Assembly: GCF_020178975.1 (NCBI RefSeq)
Contig: NZ_JAHXBU010000001.1
Coordinates: forward strand, 1-63,842
Direction of reading: 5' to 3'
Source: Cesiribacter sp. SM1
GTDB lineage: Bacteria; Bacteroidota; Bacteroidia; Cytophagales; Cyclobacteriaceae
Length of the DNA: 63,842 nt
Shown here: one piece after another, positions 1 through 7,965 of the stretch
Layout of the letters: every line of letters starts with the position of its first letter
Position numbering within the stretch: position 1 is the first letter of the stretch
Notes under the pieces: model-generated
The model's database searches: none
What the model was told of the DNA's origin: nothing
The model's input: only the letters and a program-made list of their open reading frames with translations
Position numbers and translations under genes: made by a program

Positions 1-1
1 T

Positions 2-295
2 CGCATTGTGCAGGAGCTGGTCAACAACATCATTAAGCATGCCGAGGCCAGCCATGCCCTGGTGCAGTTAAGCCAGCACGAGCAGGTGTTATCCATTACT
101 GTTGAGGATAACGGCAGGGGGTTTAACATGACCGATGGTAAGGGCATGGGGCTGCACAACCTAAAAACCCGCGTGCAGGATATTGGCGGACAGCTAAACA
201 TCGAATCATCCGAAGGCAATGGCACTACCGTTTACCTGGAATTCGACATCAACCCATTCCTCGAAAAACAAATTTTTCTTTCCACAGCAGTATAA
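2..295 (+). CDS. Sensor histidine kinase, C-terminal ATPase domain (partial, 5' end outside window)
   Basis: The frame is open from the first base, so the gene starts upstream. What remains is about 97 residues of a HATPase_c domain. The N box reads ELVNNIIKHAEA, followed by the G1 box DNGRGF and the G2 box GMGLHNLKTRV. The closely spaced boxes and the KHA sequence in the N box are typical of LiaS/NarX-type kinases with a HisKA_3 phosphoacceptor. The domain binds ATP and phosphorylates the kinase's own histidine, which then passes phosphate to a response regulator. The sensor input and phosphoacceptor domain are not in the window and no partner regulator follows. Confidence is high for the domain and low for the stimulus. 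Confidence 0.9.
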   Translation, partial: RIVQELVNNIIKHAEASHALVQLSQHEQVLSITVEDNGRGFNMTDGKGMGLHNLKTRVQDIGGQLNIESSEGNGTTVYLEFDINPFLEKQIFLSTAV

Positions 296-461
296 ACCCA
301 TACTCATATGCCCATTCAAGTTATTGGTCGCTATGCTGTGGCAGTGAGTTCATTTAAACCCTTGGGAACTGGCCTTATGAAGGTGTAACATGATAAAATA
401 TTTTACTCTTTTGACGTTTTTGTTAAGCTACCGGTTAGATTGAAAAAGTGAATTGAATCCT

Positions 462-695
462 ATGTTGTGCTTAATCAACATTACTGATAATAAATTAGCA
501 GACTGGATGTTTGGTAATGATTTACAGCAGCTCATTAAAAAAACCGAGCTTCAGCTTTTTATGGAGGAGAGCCCTGAAAACCAAGCAGAACTCCGAGAGC
601 TCATTCACAAACTATCAACTTTGGTATATCCTGAATCGGGTAAGATGAGATTAACAAGTCATTTCTACTTAATTGCCGATGATATAGATGAGTAG
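462..695 (+). CDS. Hypothetical small protein
   Basis: An isolated open frame of 77 codons from an ATG at 462; an in-frame TTG at 453 would add three residues. The product is mixed polar and acidic, with a segment near ELRELIHKLSTLVYPESGK, no signal peptide and no membrane segment. I recognise no family. It lies alone between a kinase and a convergent acetyltransferase with non-coding sequence on both sides. It could be a real orphan gene or a chance frame; nothing in the sequence decides this. Confidence 0.3.
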   Translation: MLCLINITDNKLADWMFGNDLQQLIKKTELQLFMEESPENQAELRELIHKLSTLVYPESGKMRLTSHFYLIADDIDE

Positions 696-1033
696 ACTAA
701 ATATATTTTCGTGCCTGTACCATTTTTCTTCAAAGACGTAAAATGTTTTTCTCAACAGTCAGCGTTATAGCATAAATGTTATCCGTATTTAGGTAGACAT
801 AAAGGGGCGGCTGTTTCAGCTTCCCTTTTTACTTTGATGGTTATCAAAGGGTACTGTAAACTTGGCGGTTAAAACTCAGTATAAATGAAGCGGATTCTCG
901 AATACACTGAATTGCATTAGTATTCGTCAAATTATGTGGGATACTGTGCTGAAGATTAAATTTGCGGGAGAGTGAGTCCTAATAATTGATGAGACCATCC
1001 TTAAGAGGTATTTGTCAGGGATGAGTAGTTGCC
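696..1033. other. Intergenic region, nothing recognised
   Basis: Convergent spacer of 338 bp between the small open frame and the acetyltransferase. I saw no conserved coding frame, RNA gene or strong hairpin. Confidence 0.5.
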
Positions 1034-1603
1034 TCAGCTAATCGGATCATTTTTATCTGCCGCTTTAAATTCTCTTTTTAGCATGCTGTAGATATAAAGA
1101 TCAGCAAAACCAGATACCAGCAGCTCACCATCCCGCTCCACTCCTTCTAATAAAAAGCCCAGCCTTTTAGCAACACCAATACTGGCTTGGTTGCCTTTGG
1201 CAATTTTTAGCTGAACTCTGTTCAACGCCAGTTCCTCAAAGCTATATTTCAGGAGCCTGTAAAGTGCTTTGGTGATAATGCCTTTTTTCTGGTGTTGGCG
1301 GGAGAGCCAGTAACCTATCTCTGCCTTCTTGTTTTCCCTGTCCATACTTTTGAAACCAATTAAACCAACAAAATTCTGCGCTACATGAATACCCAGTACA
1401 AGTTCACCGGCCTCTGCCGGTTTGCTTAAGCACTGGGCAATATATGCCTGTACATCTTCTACAGACTGGATATGGTCCACAAAAGGGAGCCAATCTCTGA
1501 AATAGCCCCTTTCAGTATCGATCGCATCAAAGAATTGTTGTGAATCGCTGTACCTTAATGCCCGCAGGCTTACATTATCAGAAATGATAAACTCAAGCAT
1601 CAT
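1034..1603 (-). CDS. GNAT-family N-acetyltransferase, RimJ/RimL type
   Basis: The 189-residue product has the length and layout of RimL-like GNAT enzymes, which move acetyl from acetyl-CoA to a protein N-terminus or a small amine. The opening segment SLRALRYSDSQQFFDAI is the usual RimJ/L entry strand. The middle segment EIGYWLSRQHQKKGI carries the family IGYWL strand and the acetyl-CoA pyrophosphate loop, here QHQKKG rather than the textbook QxxGxG/A. NQASIGVAKRLGFLLEG is the usual motif B near the C-terminus. No signal peptide, so cytoplasmic. It stands alone on the minus strand about 100 bp from the next gene, and its substrate cannot be inferred from context. Confidence 0.88.
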   Translation of the reverse strand: MMLEFIISDNVSLRALRYSDSQQFFDAIDTERGYFRDWLPFVDHIQSVEDVQAYIAQCLSKPAEAGELVLGIHVAQNFVGLIGFKSMDRENKKAEIGYWLSRQHQKKGIITKALYRLLKYSFEELALNRVQLKIAKGNQASIGVAKRLGFLLEGVERDGELLVSGFADLYIYSMLKREFKAADKNDPIS

Positions 1604-1707
1604 TGAATATCTTAAAAACTAACTTCATTATTGTATGAGTGATGCAAAAGTGCCCTAACACCCTATTTGATTGAAGAAATCATCAGAGGTAAGAGGTGTA
1701 TAGATGG

Positions 1708-2721
1708 TTACTTCTGTAGGGGAATAGTTGACTTAATCTCCTCTATAATCAGCTTTTGCCAGGATTCCAGGTCTTTTTTAAACAGCTGTTTATGCCACCA
1801 TTTTCTTAAGTTAGCACCAATCCCGCTGATAGTTCCTTGCTCTTTGAGATGAGTCTTTAACTCATTAGCTAATCTAAGCCAGGATTGCTGACGCTCTGTT
1901 TTCAGGTCTTCGCTAAACTTAAAGCCAAGGGATTTCAGGCTTGTTCTTCTCTCCCTGGAGAGTTTGGTCTTTAAGAAGCGTTGTGATCTCACCCAATTAG
2001 CGAGTTCTCTATTTTGATGGGAGGAAGGCACATCAACGTGGCCGTGCTCCTGCTTAAACTGCTTTAATTTTTCAAGGTTACGCTTCCACTGGGTATCCCG
2101 CAGGTCGGCCATTTGTTCCTTATAGAGGAATGCAACTTCTGACAACTTCTGCTTTTGATACTCTGATAAGCTATCCTCCAGGCTTCGCTGGTTGATGACC
2201 CAGCGTGCGAGCTTTTTGTCCTTATATGTAGAAGGAACCTGGCTGTTCCCCTGCTTTTGATGGTATTCACGTAGTTTTTCAAGGTTTTTCTCCCACTCAT
2301 GAAGGCGGTGAGTTTCCAGGTCATCACTGAATTCAAAACCTGATTCATGGAGCAGCTTCAACTGCCATGGCTTGAGTTTATCTTTTGCTGATCGCTGGCG
2401 GGATACCCAGGCACCGAGGCGGGGCTGCTCCTGATGGCGATGGGGAACATTACAGTGTCCGTGTGCTTTTTGGAAGTTCTTGAGTTCTTCGTAGAAATAC
2501 ATCCACCTGGCACGGTGGGGATTTAATTTCCAGTCAAACCCCAGCGCATCGAATTTCTGAATAAGGCTTATATCCAGTTCGTTCTTTGCTTTACGCAAAG
2601 CTGCCAGTTCATTGAACAGGTCCTTGTGGGGAGCAAAAGGAGAAACATACACGTGTCCCCGCCTTGCTTTATATTCTGCTAAGCGTTCATATACATTATG
2701 TACATCTTGCGGGTAAACCAC
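1708..2721 (-). CDS. Stand-alone helicase-associated (HA) repeat protein
   Basis: The 337-residue protein consists almost entirely of five helicase-associated repeats of 60-70 residues. Each has the pattern W...L..FKQ.HGH..VP....... L..WV..QR. Clear examples are HGHCNVPHRH with LGAWVSRQR, and HGHVDVPSSHQ with LANWVRSQR. HA repeats are small three-helix units usually found after a DEAD/DEAH helicase core and thought to bind nucleic acid. Here no helicase motifs are present, so this is a repeat-only protein. It is basic and has no export signal. The last repeat is degenerate. Its role is unknown; nucleic-acid binding is inferred from the family. Confidence 0.85.
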   Translation of the reverse strand: MVYPQDVHNVYERLAEYKARRGHVYVSPFAPHKDLFNELAALRKAKNELDISLIQKFDALGFDWKLNPHRARWMYFYEELKNFQKAHGHCNVPHRHQEQPRLGAWVSRQRSAKDKLKPWQLKLLHESGFEFSDDLETHRLHEWEKNLEKLREYHQKQGNSQVPSTYKDKKLARWVINQRSLEDSLSEYQKQKLSEVAFLYKEQMADLRDTQWKRNLEKLKQFKQEHGHVDVPSSHQNRELANWVRSQRFLKTKLSRERRTSLKSLGFKFSEDLKTERQQSWLRLANELKTHLKEQGTISGIGANLRKWWHKQLFKKDLESWQKLIIEEIKSTIPLQK

Positions 2722-2921
2722 GGGAACGGGAGTGTTGTAGCATTCAATAGTTCTATTTATGGAATTAATGTAGCGAATCCAAATAACAACTAATCAAATA
2801 CTTAAACGCCACTCGAGCCCCCTCATCAACAAATCTTATGTGTATAAATGTATCTTTAAAATTCCCCTATGAAAGTTGTATGGGGTAACTGCAGGTACTC
2901 TTCATGCTGCTGTGCTTCATC

Positions 2922-3557
2922 TCATCTGAAATTATAGCGAAGGCCAATAAGCTGATAGTCATTCCAGGTATCGAGATTGCTTTTGACAATACCTGTGATG
3001 TTGTAGCGGTACAGCAAATTAAAATACCTGTTCAGATAGATTTCTGTCCCCAGGTAGCCTATTCCACCGGCCCTGAGAGCAGCATCTTTTCTTCTGACAA
3101 TTTTAGGATCAGGCTCATGCCTTTGCTCACGCGCTACATAGCGATCATAATCAATTGTGTAGCTGTTGTAGCCTTCTAATTCCTTAAAACGTTGTACTGC
3201 TACGCCAGGTCCAAGGCCTGCATTCAAATATATATACTTGCCAATTCTTAGGAAGCTGAACTTTAGCGAGGCGTAAAGTGCATATGTTTCTGTTTTATAG
3301 TGATTGTTAAAGTTGTAGTACTGATAGCTTTGAGAATAGTTGTAGCTGGAAGTGGCATACTCTCCATTGAACATTAACTGCCATTTTCTGCCAATGAACT
3401 TGCTGTAGCCAGCAGAATAACGAGCATCAGAATCTTTGGCGATCGGTGCAGTAATGTCCATTTCAAGAAATGCTCCCTGTAATCCTTTGTAGTGAAATTG
3501 GGCATAGGTGTTCCTGGCTGCTATCAGCAGCAACAGGAACAGAAGTGCCTTTTTCAT
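2922..3557 (-). CDS. Outer-membrane beta-barrel protein, TraO-like
   Basis: A 211-residue exported protein. Residues 1-19 form a signal peptide ending RNTYAQ. The rest alternates aromatic and polar residues in the manner of a small 8-10 strand barrel and ends in the outer-membrane signature LIGLRYNFR with a terminal aromatic. The later half (AALRAGGIGYLGTEIYL, then LLYRYN) recalls the TraO proteins of Bacteroidota conjugative transposons, which are similar in length. It is 3 bp from the lipoprotein gene upstream and so is probably co-transcribed with it. No other transfer genes such as a TraG ATPase are present, so a function in conjugation is only a possibility; a general porin-family barrel is the alternative. 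Confidence 0.7.
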   Translation of the reverse strand: MKKALLFLLLLIAARNTYAQFHYKGLQGAFLEMDITAPIAKDSDARYSAGYSKFIGRKWQLMFNGEYATSSYNYSQSYQYYNFNNHYKTETYALYASLKFSFLRIGKYIYLNAGLGPGVAVQRFKELEGYNSYTIDYDRYVAREQRHEPDPKIVRRKDAALRAGGIGYLGTEIYLNRYFNLLYRYNITGIVKSNLDTWNDYQLIGLRYNFR

Positions 3558-3560
3558 ATG

Positions 3561-4139
3561 CTAATTTGTTCTTTCGAAAACGATGGTTACGTTGGCTTTT
3601 TCCTCTACCATGCCTGCTGATTCTTCAGGAATGATGATTGCATTAATCACGACCTTACTTTCTGTTACTTCTTTGAATTCCCAGGTGTGAGTGAATGTTG
3701 AGAATTCCAAGTAACTGTCTTCAGCAATGCCAAAAAGTTTCTGCATAGCCTCTCCTTCAATCTCTACCTCTGCTTTAGAAAAGTCACTTGTGAAGCTAAG
3801 GAACATTCCTAGATCGACATAATCCTGTTCGTTGACAGAGCATGAGGTTGTGCCTTCATCGATTGCCACAGTTGTTACTGAAACTCCAATGTCTCCGAAT
3901 AAGTAGATATTATCAGTTCTGCAGGCAGCCAATTGAGTAAACCAGCTTTTAGATTTTGTATCGTTTATTACCCGCTCTACATCTGCCTCCATCTTCGTCA
4001 TTAGCCACTTAGAGTTCCCATTGAAAACTCTCTCTTTTAGAAATACTTCTCTTTCTGCTGGTGATGGAGGATTTACTTCTTCCTTTTCGCACGAGAACAT
4101 GAACACCAGAGGTAAAAAAAGTGGGAGGATCTTTTTCAT
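3561..4139 (-). CDS. Lipoprotein of unknown function
   Basis: I chose the start MKKILPLF at 4139 rather than an upstream in-frame start at 4175, because it places a clean lipoprotein signal at the N-terminus: hydrophobic residues 4-15 and the lipobox FMFSC, with the cysteine followed by EKEE. The mature part, about 175 residues, is mostly beta-strand in character and acidic, with two internal cysteines (AACRTD and TTSCSV) that could form a disulfide. I recognise no family. It lies 3 bp from the TraO-like barrel and 22 bp from the coiled-coil gene, so the three probably form one operon at the cell envelope. Confidence 0.7.
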   Translation of the reverse strand: MKKILPLFLPLVFMFSCEKEEVNPPSPAEREVFLKERVFNGNSKWLMTKMEADVERVINDTKSKSWFTQLAACRTDNIYLFGDIGVSVTTVAIDEGTTSCSVNEQDYVDLGMFLSFTSDFSKAEVEIEGEAMQKLFGIAEDSYLEFSTFTHTWEFKEVTESKVVINAIIIPEESAGMVEEKANVTIVFERTN

Positions 4140-4161
4140 CGCTGTTTTGTAGTTTGAAAGA

Positions 4162-4740
4162 TTAATTATTAGCAAGTGCCTGAAGCCGCAGATGCTGCTT
4201 TAATTTTTTTTCTGCTACAGTTCGTTGTACATCCCTCTTTGCTTCCTTAGACACTGCAAAAAGGCTGTCGCTCTTTTCCATAAACTCAATGGAATAGGCC
4301 ATGTACTTTTCTGCCAGACGCTGAGCCTGGATACGCTGCAAGTCGGTCATGGTAAAGCGCTTCTCTTTCAGCACAGCTTTGTTCAGTTCCATTGCTTTCA
4401 GCCTGTATGTATCTGCCCATTTTCTGTATATCTGGGAAGCAGTGAGCAACCGCTTATCAAAGTATTCGTTCAGGGAGAACAAGAACTGCTGCCGTTGTTT
4501 TGCTTCCTGCTGCATGGTGTTGTAATCAGCAGGTAATGTTTGCCCCCTTCGTGTGTAGTTAAGGATTCGGTACAGCTCTTCCGCGCCACTGGATACATCT
4601 GTTTCCTGGATGATATGCTCGAACCTTACAGCATAGGGATTTTCAGCTGAATAGTCTGCATAGGAGACAAGACCCTCCCTGAATTCCCGCAACTCGGGCA
4701 GTTCGTCCTCAACCTTAGCTATCTGCGGTTCTGGCGTCAT
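4162..4740 (-). CDS. Hypothetical helical protein
   Basis: The 192-residue product is charged and strongly helical (for example TMTDLQRIQAQRLAEKY and VQRTVAEKKLKQHLRLQAL) with no signal peptide or membrane segment in this frame. It is the first gene of a likely three-gene operon with a lipoprotein and a TraO-like barrel. The central pattern, a helix followed by TMTDLQRI, is vaguely like TraI-type accessory proteins of Bacteroidota conjugative elements, but too weak to name. Because its partners are exported, absence of an export signal is odd and the true N-terminus may be missing. Confidence 0.6.
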   Translation of the reverse strand: MTPEPQIAKVEDELPELREFREGLVSYADYSAENPYAVRFEHIIQETDVSSGAEELYRILNYTRRGQTLPADYNTMQQEAKQRQQFLFSLNEYFDKRLLTASQIYRKWADTYRLKAMELNKAVLKEKRFTMTDLQRIQAQRLAEKYMAYSIEFMEKSDSLFAVSKEAKRDVQRTVAEKKLKQHLRLQALANN

Positions 4741-5025
4741 AATAGGGATACATGGTATTGGGTTGCACGGACAATCTTAAAGCATTTATTTTCCTGAAAA
4801 GGGGTGCATTACCTGGCTCATAAAAAGACAGCTAAAGATTTATGCTGACCCAACATTGCTGAAAAGAAACTTAAAAACTCAAAAATAGATTTATTGCCGC
4901 ACGCTTATGGATTTGCAGCAGGCGGTGAGGTAGCCGCTGTTTATGCTTACCACATCATACTAGCATTGTTGTGCTTTTGGAAGCGCCTAATCAGTATCAT
5001 CCATCGCATATATGCATGCAATAGG

Positions 5026-5856
5026 TTATTTTTCCTTCCTTTTCTCCTCCTTGATACGTTGTACTTCCTTTAACAACAGGGGAAAAGCAGGTTCTGTCAT
5101 TCCATGGCCGTACCCATCAAGTTCATATAGCTTTGTTTCTTGATGCCCTGATATTTTCATCATTCGCATCATATAAGCATTTTCCTCATATCTGCCCAGG
5201 AGCTCCAGTTCTCTGTCCCCTGTTATCAACAACAGGGGTGGTGCATCAGCTCTTACATGATATAAGGGAGCAAGCTCGTCTATAATGGGTTGTTTGCCAT
5301 CAATGCCCCTTTCCTCTCTGATGGTGAAATGAGTAATCGTATGACCACTAAAAGGAATCAAACCTGCAATTTTATTAGCATCTATCTTAAAGTTATTAAG
5401 CCAGCGTTTATCCAGACCAACCATACTTGCCAGATACCCACCGGCGGAATGCCCAGAGACAAAAATCAATTCAGCATCACCGCCAAAAGATTCGATATGA
5501 TCAAAAACCCAGGCAACGGCAGCAGCCGCATCTTCAATATATTTCGGTGATTTTACTTTAGGATAAAACCTGTAGTTCACCGCTACCACTGCAACACCCT
5601 GTTCCTTTAAGGCTGCGGGTATCTCTTTATTCCCTGAAGTCAATCCACCACCATGAAACCAAATGATTGTTGCAAAGTTCTTCGATTTAGCTGGATAATA
5701 GATGTCCAAAACACAGCGATCATTGATGTATATGTCTGATTTGTTGATGGCATCATCATAATAATGTATGTTTTCCTGTAAGGCGTATTCTGATATTTGT
5801 GCAGTAACCTGAAGGGAGAACAGGAATATCACTAATAGACATTTGATTTTCTTCAT
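5026..5856 (-). CDS. Exported alpha/beta-hydrolase, BD-FAE/carboxylesterase type
   Basis: I chose the start MKKIKCLL at 5856 because it gives a signal peptide ending VTAQ; the longer frame to 6030 adds a low-complexity lead with no family match. The mature enzyme has the oxyanion motif HGGG at residues 68-71 and the nucleophile elbow GHSAGG with Ser137. A C-terminal Asp lies in ITGDRE and the His in GYGHGM. This is the HSL/BD-FAE-like esterase layout, acting on short acyl or acetyl esters, often on sugar decorations. It is predicted periplasmic or surface-exposed. It stands alone on the minus strand, so the substrate is unknown. Confidence 0.88.
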   Translation of the reverse strand: MKKIKCLLVIFLFSLQVTAQISEYALQENIHYYDDAINKSDIYINDRCVLDIYYPAKSKNFATIIWFHGGGLTSGNKEIPAALKEQGVAVVAVNYRFYPKVKSPKYIEDAAAAVAWVFDHIESFGGDAELIFVSGHSAGGYLASMVGLDKRWLNNFKIDANKIAGLIPFSGHTITHFTIREERGIDGKQPIIDELAPLYHVRADAPPLLLITGDRELELLGRYEENAYMMRMMKISGHQETKLYELDGYGHGMTEPAFPLLLKEVQRIKEEKRKEK

Positions 5857-6572
5857 GATAAATGAATGTTGCTTTAGGTAACAGACTGCATGGAGCCCTT
5901 TGCAGGGTCGTGTCCAAAGGTGAAAAGTTAGCTGTTTAGCAACTTCTGAACAACTGTGCAGGCACGATATTAGGACGAATATGTATCTCCTACTGTTGAC
6001 CACACTTCCCTGAAAGGTCTTCTGCTGCAAGGGAAGAAAGTTTCAAGGCTAATAACAAAAAAGAAAAGGACATGGTAGTAAGCGGAGAAATATCCACAAT
6101 CGAATAATGTTTCTACATAGTCTTAATGCTTTTTAATGACCGGGAGTGTTTCAAACTGGGTTGCATCCTTTTTTCCGCACGAAGGGCCAGTCTTCAAAAC
6201 ATGGAGCATGTCTGTCCAGGATTACTCGAAGCACCCGAGGCGGTGCCATACCTTATTCATTTCCATGGAATGGAATTCGATACAATTGCGGTAGGACATG
6301 GCTGCCAGGCTAATCCGCACTTTGCACATGAGTAGTATATATATGAAATAGAGAAGCGATTTACCAGCTGTAACAGCTTTCCCCAATGAGCAGGCCGTGA
6401 TACCGAGAAGCACCTGCTGGAGAAATTATAGTATACTTAGCCCATGCTATTTCATGAGAAAGTTGAGCAGAAATCATTTTAATATGGCAGCTGTAAAACT
6501 CACCACACCTGTCGCTTTCTTGCCAATGGTATTTTAGACTTTTATCGCTTAGTTTCCTATTTTGCCAACAGT
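5857..6572. other. Intergenic region, nothing firm recognised
   Basis: About 700 bp between the divergent esterase and K+ channel genes. Short open frames exist on both strands (the longest is 69 codons at 6126-6335) but none resembles a known family. An AT-rich stretch with TATTTTG lies just before the channel start and could be a Bacteroidota-type -7 element, but no matching -33 TTTG is convincing. Confidence 0.5.
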
Positions 6573-7631
6573 ATGAAGGTAAAAAAAATATACCTCTTTG
6601 TTGCGGCGCTCCTGCTACTGGCATATGTTCTTAATACGCTGCTGATCCATTTTGAGTCTGCCAGTGAAAATAGTTCCATCACCAGTATGTGGCAGGCCAT
6701 GTGGTATATGTTTGTTACCCTTACCACTGTTGGCTATGGCGACCTATATCCGGTAACGCCGGCAGGTAAAATCATAGGCTACATTTATGTTTTCTCCAGC
6801 CTGGGAGTCCTAGGCTTTCTTTTTAGTGCTATTTCAAATAAAATTTATTCGATTTTGGAAAACAGAAAATTGGGCTTCCATGGCACAGACTTTAAAGACC
6901 ACATTCTTTTTGTAGGCTGGAATGATTTTAGCCGGCTGGTAGCAGATGAGGTGTACCACAGCGAAAAAAGAATGGCTGTTATCACTAACCGGAAAGACGA
7001 CATAGATCTGATCTACTCACAGTACAGCAAAGAGCAGGTGTTTGTGCTGTTCAACGAGTTTAGCAATTTTGATGCCCTGGAAAAGGTGAATGCACAGGAA
7101 GCTGCTGCCCTGTTTATCAGTTTCGACGATGATTCCGAGGCCCTGCTGTATGTGATCAATTTTAAAAAGCTTTATCCCAAGCCCGAAATTGTAGTAAGCC
7201 TGCAAAAGCTGCAGCTAAAAGAAACCTTCAAGGCGGCTGGGGTAACGTATGTGATCACTAAAAACGAAATAGCTTCTAAGCTTGTAGCCAGCTATATTTT
7301 CGAACCCGATGTGGCAGACATGAACCTGGATCTGCTAAGCTCCGCCCGTAAGGAAGATGATTTTGACATACAGCAGTATAAGGTACTGAGCAGCAATCCA
7401 TTTTTGAACAAAGACAGTGAGGCGGTTTTTCATGAGCTGAAATCCAAACACAATGCTGTTTTGCTGGGGGTGAGTAAAATGAAGGAAGGCAGGAGGATGC
7501 TAATCAAGAACCCACCGGCAGGCACCTTCATAGAGGTAGATGATTATTTGATCCTGATGTGCAGCGGACGTTCCAGGGTCGAATTAAGGAAGCTGTTCAA
7601 TACCAATGAAGGCAAGGTTTCGCGTGGTTAA
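6573..7631 (+). CDS. Two-TM potassium channel with RCK (TrkA) regulatory domains
   Basis: The 352-residue protein has TM1 at residues 6-26, a pore helix, the selectivity filter TVGYGD at 52-57 and TM2 at about 66-88. A cytoplasmic RCK_N Rossmann domain follows (about 110-230) and an RCK_C domain (about 265-345). The Rossmann loop reads VGWNDFS rather than the classical GxGxxG, a variant also common in bacterial channels, so ligand binding may differ from NAD-type RCKs. It should gate K+ flow in the inner membrane. Its stop lies 7 bp from the stop of the convergent SpeD-like gene, and the pairing with a PspA/DUF350/polyamine operon suggests a role in membrane-potential or envelope stress. Confidence in the channel call is very high. 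Confidence 0.95.
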   Translation: MKVKKIYLFVAALLLLAYVLNTLLIHFESASENSSITSMWQAMWYMFVTLTTVGYGDLYPVTPAGKIIGYIYVFSSLGVLGFLFSAISNKIYSILENRKLGFHGTDFKDHILFVGWNDFSRLVADEVYHSEKRMAVITNRKDDIDLIYSQYSKEQVFVLFNEFSNFDALEKVNAQEAAALFISFDDDSEALLYVINFKKLYPKPEIVVSLQKLQLKETFKAAGVTYVITKNEIASKLVASYIFEPDVADMNLDLLSSARKEDDFDIQQYKVLSSNPFLNKDSEAVFHELKSKHNAVLLGVSKMKEGRRMLIKNPPAGTFIEVDDYLILMCSGRSRVELRKLFNTNEGKVSRG

Positions 7632-7638
7632 GATTCTG

Positions 7639-7962
7639 TCAGCTAGGGGCCTGTACAGAGGCAAAGTGGGCAGTTAGCAATGATTGAAACTGCTGGTTTT
7701 TTACAGCATTGCAGCTTGTTAGCTCAACATAGCATACATTCTTTTCCGGAAAGGTATGAATGGCCAGGTGGCTCTCGCCCAGCAACCAGAGGCAGGTGTA
7801 GCCATGGGGCGTAAAATGGTGCTCTGCAATATTCAGCATCTGAAAACAACATTGCTCCAGCCATTGGGACATCAGGCTTCTAAGTGTTTTGGGCGTGGTT
7901 TCAGGTACCCATGTTTTGTAGTTTTCAATCAGGGTAAACGTATCTGTTGCCGTTAATTCCAT
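7639..7962 (-). CDS. speD: S-adenosylmethionine decarboxylase-like protein (SpeD family)
   Basis: The 107-residue protein is the size of a class 1b prokaryotic AdoMet decarboxylase monomer. It carries the self-processing motif GESHLAIHTFPE: Glu63-Ser64 is the predicted cleavage site that creates the pyruvoyl cofactor, and His69 and Cys84 (in LTSCNA) match the catalytic His and Cys of the Thermotoga enzyme. It should therefore be active and supply decarboxylated AdoMet for aminopropyl transfer. Some SpeD homologues have changed substrate to ornithine or arginine, so the substrate is not certain. It is the last gene of a minus-strand operon, 3 bp after a membrane-fused spermidine synthase. Confidence 0.88.
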   Translation of the reverse strand: MELTATDTFTLIENYKTWVPETTPKTLRSLMSQWLEQCCFQMLNIAEHHFTPHGYTCLWLLGESHLAIHTFPEKNVCYVELTSCNAVKNQQFQSLLTAHFASVQAPS

Positions 7963-7965
7963 AGT

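Noticed and set aside
6126-6413. Short open frames on both strands in the K+ channel upstream region
   Set aside because: No family resemblance, no start signal, and they overlap each other.
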